In this document: positions 1-5,952 of the stretch, piece by piece
Layout of the letters: each line of letters opens with the position of its first letter
Numbering within the stretch: the first letter of the stretch is position 1
Assembly (NCBI GenBank): GCA_947626395.1
Contig: CANQRU010000001.1
Location: forward strand, 101,821-165,820
Source of the DNA: an uncultured Lachnospiraceae bacterium
GTDB lineage: Bacteria; Bacillota; Clostridia; Lachnospirales; Lachnospiraceae
Reading direction: 5' to 3'
Length of the DNA stretch: 64,000 nt
Notes under the pieces: generated by a model
Database searches by the model: none
What the model was told of the DNA's origin: nothing
Seen by the model: only the letters and a program-made list of their open reading frames with translations
Program-made: the position numbers and the translations under genes

Positions 1-39
1 ATTGAAAGGGATGGTGTAACGCTTTATGAAGAAGCTTGA
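1..39 (+). CDS. Partial CDS: C-terminal end of an MNT-type nucleotidyltransferase (inferred)
   Basis: Only the last 12 codons are inside the window (IERDGVTLYEEA, then TGA). The frame is open from base 1 and its stop overlaps the start of the next gene by 14 bp. In known MNT/HEPN modules a short nucleotidyltransferase (MntA-like, HI0073 family) sits directly before the HepT-like gene, and an ending like DGVxLYE is common in such proteins. The identity therefore rests mainly on the neighbour and cannot be confirmed from this fragment. Confidence 0.5.
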   Translation: MERDGVTLYEEA

Positions 40-433
40 TAATTTTTCCAGATGTCTGAGCGTGCTGCAGCATGCAGATTTCGCCGCTGCGGACAATGAT
101 GAAATCTACAGAACCGGCGTGATCGGACAGTTTAACCTGACCTTTGAACTTGCCTGGAAAGCATTGCAGGCAGTTCTGAGAATGCACGGCGCAGTGGGGG
201 CAGAGACCGGTTCTCCCAGAGAGATCCTGCAGCTTGGCTATAAACTGGGTTTTCTGGATGACTCCGCCGTATGGCTTGCCATGCTGAAACAGCGCAATAG
301 TTTGGCTCATATTTACGACGAAAATAATGCGGACGAAATGATCCTGCTTATTCGCGACAGCTTTATACCTGCGTTTCTTGTATTGGAGAAGACGCTGCGG
401 GATAAGTTCGAGGAAGCTGAAGGGAATTTCTGA
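26..433 (+). CDS. HepT-like / HI0074-family nucleotidyltransferase substrate-binding protein (HEPN domain)
   Basis: A 135-residue all-helical protein of the HI0074/HepT class. The C-terminal half contains RNSLAHIY, which fits the HEPN RNase motif Rx4HxY, and the N-terminal part (FNLTFELAWKALQAVL) matches the helix typical of this family. HEPN proteins of this kind pair with a minimal nucleotidyltransferase. In characterised pairs the HEPN partner is an RNase toxin and the MNT protein blocks it by adding AMP near the motif tyrosine. The overlap with the upstream reading frame supports translational coupling of such a pair. Whether this pair acts as toxin-antitoxin is inferred from family and layout; all motif residues needed for activity are present. 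Confidence 0.85.
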   Translation: MKKLDNFSRCLSVLQHADFAAADNDEIYRTGVIGQFNLTFELAWKALQAVLRMHGAVGAETGSPREILQLGYKLGFLDDSAVWLAMLKQRNSLAHIYDENNADEMILLIRDSFIPAFLVLEKTLRDKFEEAEGNF

Positions 434-460
434 TCTGCGATATACAGCTTCCGGAAATGA

Positions 461-486
461 GAAAACCGCGGCAGAATTCAGCCGCG
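461..486 (-). terminator. Probable terminator of the metal-importer operon
   Basis: A perfect 6-bp GC-rich stem (CGCGGC/GCCGCG, 8-nt loop) overlaps the stop codon of the ATPase gene. On the minus strand it is followed by a short T run (GTTTTCTC). It lies between two convergent genes, where it would stop leftward transcription before the HepT-like gene. Confidence 0.5.
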
Positions 487-1488
487 CGGCAGCAGGATGA
501 GGCTGCGTCGGCCGTTCTCTTCGATGGCACGGAGTCGGATGAGACCGTAGACTTCTGAAAGGGCAGCTTCCATATCGGGGAGACTGTCCGTGTCGGGATG
601 CAGAATGGTGGTGCAGACGCCGTCCTTCAGAAGTACCAGGCGGCTGCAGTATTCCAGAGCAAGCTGCGGGTCGTGAAGTGTGACAAGGGCGGCTTTGCCG
701 GAGAACGCAGTTCGTCTATCAGGGCTGTCTTCGGACAAGGTGCTGCCATCAGAGCAGGACATATCCTGTCCGCGTATGATCTCCGTCAGCAGCTCCATGA
801 TCCGGTGCCGGTGCGGGAAATCCAGGGAGCTTTCCGGTTCGTCCAGAAGAAGCAGGGAAGCGTCCTCCACGATCGTGCGGGCCAGGATGCAGAGCTGCTT
901 CTGGCCCTCGCTGAGCGTCTGGTAGTCCTGTTCGGCGTAAGATTCCATGCCCACGGCGCGAAGCGCCCCGCGGGCTTTTTCTTTTTGTGCGCGGGACGGC
1001 TGCTCCAGCAGGCCGAGTACCGGATTAAAGCCCATCAGAACCACGTCGGTCACCGGCATGGAGATTCCGATGCCGCTGCGCTGGGGAATGTAGCTGATCT
1101 GTCTCGCCAGCTGGCGGGAAGTCATCTGCTCCAGCGGCTGGCCATTTAAGAGGCAGGAGCCGGTAAATGGCAGCTGGCGGCAGAGCGCTCGCAGAAGCGT
1201 CGTTTTGCCGCAGCCGTTGGGTCCCAGAAGGCCGGTGATCTCGCCCTGTTTCGCACAGAAGGAGACGTCCTTCAGGATCGTAGAGCGGCCGTAGCCGGCG
1301 CTTAGGGAGGATACCCGGAGGCAGATGGGAGATTCAGCGGGTTCGGTTGATTCAGCTATTTCAGCTGCCAAGGTGTTATGGCTGGAAACGGAGCCCTGTA
1401 TTGAACGAAGATCCGTCCGGCGTTGTGAAGACGATGTCTGCCGGAATACGGTGTTTATTGAGGAATTCCTGTGTATGTTATTCGACAT
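478..1488 (-). CDS. FecE/BtuD-type ABC importer ATP-binding protein
   Basis: ATPase of a type II (FecCD/BtuCD) importer. Counting from the start chosen here (336 aa), Walker A GPNGCGKTTL is near residue 89, the signature LSEGQKQ near 192 and Walker B LLLLDEPESSLD near 213. The ATG at this start has GGAGG eight bases upstream; an ATG 15 bp earlier overlaps that ribosome site and is unlikely. It overlaps the permease gene by 11 bp and is last in the operon. Two things are odd. The first 55 residues are a Ser/Thr/Asn-rich leader not seen in usual FecE proteins of about 260 aa, and a roughly 25-residue Ser/Asp-rich insertion (near residues 240-265) splits the segment before the H-loop (LVTLHD). 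The substrate is unknown. Confidence 0.92.
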   Translation of the reverse strand: MSNNIHRNSSINTVFRQTSSSQRRTDLRSIQGSVSSHNTLAAEIAESTEPAESPICLRVSSLSAGYGRSTILKDVSFCAKQGEITGLLGPNGCGKTTLLRALCRQLPFTGSCLLNGQPLEQMTSRQLARQISYIPQRSGIGISMPVTDVVLMGFNPVLGLLEQPSRAQKEKARGALRAVGMESYAEQDYQTLSEGQKQLCILARTIVEDASLLLLDEPESSLDFPHRHRIMELLTEIIRGQDMSCSDGSTLSEDSPDRRTAFSGKAALVTLHDPQLALEYCSRLVLLKDGVCTTILHPDTDSLPDMEAALSEVYGLIRLRAIEENGRRSLILLPRG

Positions 1489-2641
1489 GTCTGCCGCCTC
1501 CATTTCCGCTCATGATCAGGTACAGTAAAAACGGCGCGCCCAGAAGCGATGTGAAAATGCTCACCGGCAGCTCAGACGCGGCAACAGTACGGGCCAGAAT
1601 GTCGGCCACGGTCAGCAGAATGCCACCAAGAAGGCCGCTTAAAGTTAATGTGTGCAGCCGGTTATCGCGCGTCAGAAGCCGGGCGATGTGCGGGGCCAGC
1701 AGGCCGATGAAGCTGATGACGCCAGTGACGCTGATCACGGAGGCGACTACCAGGGTGGCCAGCAGCAGGACCAGCAGGCGCATCCGCCCGACGGGCACGC
1801 CAAGCATCCGGGCTTCCGCTTCATCTACCGACAGAAGAATGATCTGGCGGTGGAGCAGGAAGAGACCGATCAAGCCGATGACGCATACGGCGCAGTAAAA
1901 TGGGATCCGGCTCAGCGTGATCGCGTTTAAGCTGCCCATGATCCAGTATTCGATGGAGGCCAGCTGGCGCTCCGGGTCGGCGGTTAATTTCAGAACCATG
2001 AGAACGGTCTGGGCCAGAGAATGGACCGCGATGCCGGCCAGGACGATGCTGCCGCTGCCGGCGGCAGAAGCCAGCCCAAGGGCAATTCCTACAGCCAGCA
2101 GGCCGCCCGCGAAGGCGGAGAGCGTGACCGCAGCGGCCGACGCCGGAAGAAACAGGATCGCGAAAGCGGCACCGGCGCTGGCGCCGGAGGAAACGCCGAT
2201 CATATCCGGCGCGGCCAGAGGATTGCGGAACACGGTCTGGAACACGAAGCCGGCCGCGCCCAGGGCAAAACCGCCAAGGACGGCCATAAGTGTCCGGGGG
2301 ATCCGAAGCGTTAAGAGAACCTGAAGCTGCATGGCGTCACCTGCGAGGATTTTCCCCAGAGAGAGCGGATATTTTCCGGCCAGCAGGGAGATGACGCAGG
2401 CGGTGAGAAGCAGAAGAGCAGAGAGATACGTAGCGAGGCTGAGATGATCATAGCTACGCCGTATCGTGTATCCCAGGCTGTGTTGCGCAGATTCACAGGA
2501 CGCTGAATCAGAGCCGCCGGATACCGGAGCATGCAATGCGGCAGAATCAGGCCGGTCTATCTGCGAATGCGGAAGACTGTCCTGATTCTGTGCTGCGGGG
2601 TGCGTATTCTGTTTGGCGTTTTGCCTCTGTTTTGTACGCAT
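1478..2641 (-). CDS. FecCD/BtuC-family importer permease
   Basis: A 387-residue polytopic permease of the FecCD family. After a hydrophilic N-terminal tail of about 65 residues, family motifs follow in order: GKYPLSLGKIL, LRIPRTLMAVLGGFALGAAG, FRNPLAAPDMIGVSSGAS and, near the C-terminus, FIGLLAPHIARLL, which contains the cytoplasmic loop that docks on the ATPase. About ten membrane helices are expected. AGAGGA lies six bases before the start. It sits between the binding-protein and ATPase genes, so it forms the channel of the same importer. The charged, Gln/Ser-rich N-terminal extension is unusual: most family members begin close to the first helix. Confidence 0.93.
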   Translation of the reverse strand: MRTKQRQNAKQNTHPAAQNQDSLPHSQIDRPDSAALHAPVSGGSDSASCESAQHSLGYTIRRSYDHLSLATYLSALLLLTACVISLLAGKYPLSLGKILAGDAMQLQVLLTLRIPRTLMAVLGGFALGAAGFVFQTVFRNPLAAPDMIGVSSGASAGAAFAILFLPASAAAVTLSAFAGGLLAVGIALGLASAAGSGSIVLAGIAVHSLAQTVLMVLKLTADPERQLASIEYWIMGSLNAITLSRIPFYCAVCVIGLIGLFLLHRQIILLSVDEAEARMLGVPVGRMRLLVLLLATLVVASVISVTGVISFIGLLAPHIARLLTRDNRLHTLTLSGLLGGILLTVADILARTVAASELPVSIFTSLLGAPFLLYLIMSGNGGGRHVE

Positions 2642-2737
2642 ATCGGATCCTCTGGTTTCTCTGATTTTTGATGTTTTGAATCTTCTCTTTATTATCGCTG
2701 CTTCAAGAATTTCAGGATAATCTGCCTGAAGCTGTAT

Positions 2738-2760
2738 TTCGAAAGCAGTTCATTTTCGAA
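2738..2760. repeat. Inverted repeat between binding-protein and permease genes
   Basis: TTCGAA arms, extended by a T:A pair to about 7 bp, face each other in the 137-bp gap between the two importer genes. A second weak hairpin (TTCAGG/CCTGAA, 2711-2730) lies next to it. There is no T run, so this is more likely an intercistronic RNA hairpin that would leave the 5' binding-protein message more abundant than the permease message. That role is inference. Confidence 0.3.
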
Positions 2761-2778
2761 TTTTGCCGTAAGCGGCGG

Positions 2779-4041
2779 TTATTCCGCCGCGCTGTACAGA
2801 TTCTCCATATCCGGCGTGAATCCATAGAACGTTTCATAATACTCTGTCGCGGCTTGTTTCCAGTTATCTGCCGGATAGTTATCCGGGTGAATGACGCTGG
2901 CCAGCCACATGCTTCCCAGGATACTGCTGGGGACAGGGCTGTCCCAGGATTCGATGGCATTGGGGAACTGGTATACATTTCCGCTTGCGACGGCTTTCAG
3001 GCCTTTCAGATTCTCGTCTTCCAGGACCGAGTCCACAGTGTACTCCGCGTCGGCGGCTAGGATGATGTAGTCCGGATCCCACGCCAGAAGCTGCTCATAG
3101 GAAATGTCCGCCCAGTAATCGTCGGTGATTTCTGCGGCCGCGTTCGCGCCGGCGGCCTGCTCGATCAGGCTGTTCTGGTACATGGCCGGACCGGCCACAG
3201 CCAGAAGGGAACTGTTGCTGGCAAGGTACACCGTAGGAGCGGACGCCGCGTCGATGCCGGACAATGCTTCTGTTAAAGGATCCAGCTTCTTATCATGGAA
3301 AGCCAGAAGCTCATTGGCGCGGTCAGTCGTATTCGTGGCGGTTCCCAGAATAGTCACAGCCTCTTCCAGAAGAGCCTTGTCCTCCGGGTTCACGGCGATG
3401 ACGGTCATGTCCAGCTCCTCCAGCGAAGGAATGACGTCCTTCAGCTTGGCCGGAAGCACGATCAGATCCGGTTCGAGAGCGGCGCAGCCTTCCAGATCGA
3501 ATTCTTTGGCGGTGCCGACGCTGGGCAGATCGATGACCTCGGGGGCGCTTAGATGATAAATGCTGCGGCTTTTCGCCTTGGCCTCGATGCCGACCAGCTT
3601 GTCCTTAAGTCCCAGCGCGATCAGCAGACTGGTGGAAATGTAGTAGCCGCTGACCAGAGTTTCCGGTTCTTCCGCGATGACAACCTCACGGCCTATCTGA
3701 TCTATGACGGTTACGGGATAGGTTACCGCGGCTGCCGGGGCTTCGTCAGAAAGATTTCCGGCAGAGTTTTCCGCCGCCGCGTTGGCCGGAGCGGTGGTTT
3801 CGGCTTCCTTTTCTTCTGCTTTGTCCGATGATTCAGACGCAGAATCCGCTTCGGCAGTTTCTGCTTTGGTGATTTCCGCTGCGGAAGTTTCGGCTCCCGT
3901 AGTTTCCGCGGCAGTTGTCTCCGCAGCAGCAGTCTCCGCAGCCGTTGTTGCAGCGGAAGTGGAAGTCTGGTTCCCCGCATCGCCGCAGCCGGCCAGAAGG
4001 ATCATGGCTGCTGACAGTACAATTGCAAGTGTTCGTCTCAT
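2779..4041 (-). CDS. ABC importer substrate-binding lipoprotein (TroA/FepB-like fold)
   Basis: A 420-residue lipoprotein. A signal peptide with lipobox LAGC places the lipidated Cys at residue 19. An Ala/Glu/Thr-rich spacer of about 80 residues (repeats of the type TTAAETAAAE) holds the domain away from the membrane. The binding domain starts near residue 105 with the family hallmark VTVIDQIGREVVI and continues with ALEPDLIVLPAK and LLAWDPDYIILAADAEY, typical of siderophore, haem, cobalamin and oxyanion-binding relatives. GGAG lies seven bases before the start. It is the first gene of a three-gene operon with a consensus promoter. The ligand cannot be read from sequence: iron-siderophore is the usual label, but a MolA-like molybdate/tungstate role is possible because a molybdoenzyme is encoded next door. 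Confidence 0.9.
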   Translation of the reverse strand: MRRTLAIVLSAAMILLAGCGDAGNQTSTSAATTAAETAAAETTAAETTGAETSAAEITKAETAEADSASESSDKAEEKEAETTAPANAAAENSAGNLSDEAPAAAVTYPVTVIDQIGREVVIAEEPETLVSGYYISTSLLIALGLKDKLVGIEAKAKSRSIYHLSAPEVIDLPSVGTAKEFDLEGCAALEPDLIVLPAKLKDVIPSLEELDMTVIAVNPEDKALLEEAVTILGTATNTTDRANELLAFHDKKLDPLTEALSGIDAASAPTVYLASNSSLLAVAGPAMYQNSLIEQAAGANAAAEITDDYWADISYEQLLAWDPDYIILAADAEYTVDSVLEDENLKGLKAVASGNVYQFPNAIESWDSPVPSSILGSMWLASVIHPDNYPADNWKQAATEYYETFYGFTPDMENLYSAAE

Positions 4042-4083
4042 AAGTAAATCTCCTAATCGTTATAGTTTCAGAACAACAACGAT

Positions 4084-4112
4084 ATTCTAGCAGTCAGACG
4101 GTGATCTGTCAA
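4084..4112 (-). promoter_or_regulatory. Sigma-A promoter of the metal-importer operon
   Basis: On the minus strand TTGACA and TAGAAT are separated by exactly 17 bp, about 40 bp upstream of the binding-protein start. The leader is too short for a cobalamin riboswitch, and I see no clear Fur-type palindrome. Confidence 0.75.
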
Positions 4113-4277
4113 TAAGAATAGAACATGCAGCTTTATTTGGAAGAATTTATCTGCCCCAATCTGTAAGGAAATGGCAGATGGAATGCAGAGACTCTTTCGA
4201 GGCGGAGATATGTTCTGAAATGCGGCTTCTGGTTATGAGCGTGCAGCGTGCGACGGTACAGTATAAATAAAAAGGGG

Positions 4278-4306
4278 TTGTTTTTATGTGCCTCTTCATT
4301 TATGAT
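4278..4306 (+). promoter_or_regulatory. Promoter of the interrupted YunG-like gene
   Basis: TTGTTT and TATGAT with a 17-bp spacer, ending 30 bp before the ATG. An AAAGGCGGGA ribosome site follows. The broken gene therefore keeps its expression signals. Confidence 0.55.
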
Positions 4307-4336
4307 AGGATAAGAACAGAAAGGCGGGACAGACAG

Positions 4337-4777
4337 ATGAAAGAATATTATTTCTTCGGCTGGGCAACGGCGGACGCTCCGGCGGTCACGAATACCTATC
4401 CAGGGATCGCGACTCCGAGGGATCTTTATGACGCGCTTACGGACGTCTGGTGCGCGGAGACATGCTCGCCGCGGATGCGCGATAACTGGAGCTAGGCGAA
4501 CCGGACGCTGGGGCAGTGCTCGATCACGGCCTTTCTCGCGCAGGATATCTTTGGCGGGAAGGTCTACGGCGTTCCGCTGCCGAACGGACGGTTCCATTGC
4601 TATAATGAGGCCGGGGGCCGCGTGTTCGACCTGACAAGCGAGCAGTTCGGGGATGCGGATCTGTCCTATGAGAATAACCCGGAGCAGTTCCGCGAGGTGC
4701 ATTTCGCGGATCCGGATAAAAAAATGCGGTACGAATATCTGAAGCGGATGCTGCTGGAGCGGCAGCGGGGGCGGTAG
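4337..4777 (+). pseudogene. YunG-like protein gene interrupted by one in-frame amber codon
   Basis: A reading frame of 146 sense-or-stop codons with a single TAG at codon 53 (4493-4495). The first part reads MKEYYFFGWATADAPAV and so on to RDNWS; after the stop the same frame continues with ANRTLGQCSITAFLAQDIFG and ends in a normal TAG. The LGQCxITAxLxQDxFGG block and the following GRFHCYNE segment fit the small YunG family of unknown function. No frameshift is needed: one base change restores the gene. The promoter and ribosome site are intact, so inactivation looks recent, or the stop is a sequencing error or is read through. No amber-decoding genes are visible here. Confidence 0.7.
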
Positions 4778-4881
4778 AATAGTGCGGGGCGTGCCGGATA
4801 TCGAAGAGTGAATCGGCGGCAGAGTAGTGGAAGTGTCAGGCGCAGACAGTGGTGCGCGAAGTGCGCGTTGCAGTGTATTTC

Positions 4882-4959
4882 CATGCGAACGAAGCGCCAG
4901 TGACGCCTTGTTCGTATTTTCATGCAAGCAAGGCACCAGTGACGTCTTGCCTGTATTGC
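4882..4959. repeat. Two tandem 39-bp repeats with hairpin potential
   Basis: Two adjacent 39-bp units begin CATGC and share the core CCAGTGACG; 28 of 39 positions agree. The first can pair CGAACGAAGCG with CGCCTTGTTCG around the core, and the second pairs GCAAGGC with GTCTTGC. The differences cluster in the arms while the loop core is constant, as expected for a structured element. They lie in the 290-bp space between the YunG-like remnant and the molybdenum hydroxylase genes, where I see no other gene. Confidence 0.6.
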
Positions 4960-5067
4960 AGGCAACGCATGGATGCAGCATCGATGTATGATAGATAGAA
5001 AAAATATGGACAATAATGGGTGGTGTACAACAGGAGTGTATGCGGGCAGGATCAAAAGGAGACGTGG

Positions 5068-5952
5068 ATGATTTCAATTAAGGAATATAGAAAAGCAGAG
5101 AGTCTGGAGGAAGCCTGGGAGCTGAATCAGAAGAGGACCAACCGGATCATCGGCGGTATGATGTGGCTGAAAATGAGCCGCGGCCGGGTGCAGACGGCTA
5201 TCGATCTGTCAGGGCTGGGACTGGATACCATCGAAGAGCGGGACGACGCCTTCGTTATCGGCAGTATGGTCACGCTGCGGCAGCTGGAGACGCACCCGGG
5301 CCTGGATGCGTATACGGACGGGGCCGTGAAGGAGGCGCTTCGGCATATCGTGGGCATCCAGTTCCGGAATGGAGCTACCGTGGGCGGGAGTCTGTTCGGG
5401 CGGTACGGATTCTCGGACGTGCTGACCCTGTTCATGACGCTGGATGCGGAAGTGGAACTCTATAAAGGCGGCGTGATCCCGGTTTCTGTTTTCGCGGAAA
5501 TGTCCTACGACCGGGATGTGCTGGTGCGCGTGATCGTAAAGAAAAAGCCGGAGAAATACTATTACCAGTCGATCCGAAATACGGATACCGATTTCCCGGC
5601 GCTGACCTGCGGGGCGGCGCTTGAGGCCGACGGCAGCCTGCGGCTTTGCTTCGGGGCGCGGCCGCAGAAGGCGATGGTGCTTTTGAACCGGGACGGTATG
5701 CTGGATGGGCTGTGCGCGGGAGAGAATTCTGCCGGGCGCACGGGGAGCGGCACCGTCGAAGCCGGATCGGAGAGCCTTACCAGCGCCGGACTGGAAGACG
5801 CCGCTATGAAACGCATCGAGGCGATCGGCGTTTACGCGGCGGAGAACATTCCCACCGGCTCGAACATGCGCGGCAGCGCCGCGTACCGAAGCCACCTGGT
5901 GAGGACGTTGGCGTCGCGGGCGGCAGAGCATTTTCTGACGGAGGCACTATGA
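5068..5952 (+). CDS. Molybdenum hydroxylase FAD-binding (medium) subunit, xanthine dehydrogenase family
   Basis: A 294-residue FAD subunit of the CO dehydrogenase/xanthine dehydrogenase medium-chain family. Near the N-terminus RIIGGMMWLKMSR corresponds to the FAD pyrophosphate-binding GGT/S region. IGSMVTLRQLE and HIVGIQFRNGATVGGSLFGRYGFSDVL (around residues 70-125) match the second flavin-contact block. The ATG used here has AAGGAG nearby; the frame is open further upstream but has no ribosome site. The subunit passes electrons from the 2Fe-2S centres of the next gene product to an acceptor. A Ser/Gly/Ala/Glu-rich stretch of about 30 residues (near 215-245) looks inserted in the C-terminal domain. 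Its stop overlaps the next start by ATGA. Confidence 0.9.
   Translation: MISIKEYRKAESLEEAWELNQKRTNRIIGGMMWLKMSRGRVQTAIDLSGLGLDTIEERDDAFVIGSMVTLRQLETHPGLDAYTDGAVKEALRHIVGIQFRNGATVGGSLFGRYGFSDVLTLFMTLDAEVELYKGGVIPVSVFAEMSYDRDVLVRVIVKKKPEKYYYQSIRNTDTDFPALTCGAALEADGSLRLCFGARPQKAMVLLNRDGMLDGLCAGENSAGRTGSGTVEAGSESLTSAGLEDAAMKRIEAIGVYAAENIPTGSNMRGSAAYRSHLVRTLASRAAEHFLTEAL

Noticed and set aside
4042..4112. Cobalamin riboswitch for the FecBCD-type importer
   Set aside because: The promoter is only about 40 bp from the start codon, too close to hold a B12 aptamer.
4493..4495. Pyrrolysine at the amber codon of the YunG-like gene
   Set aside because: TAG ends several genes here normally, no pyl genes are visible, and this family has no known use of pyrrolysine.
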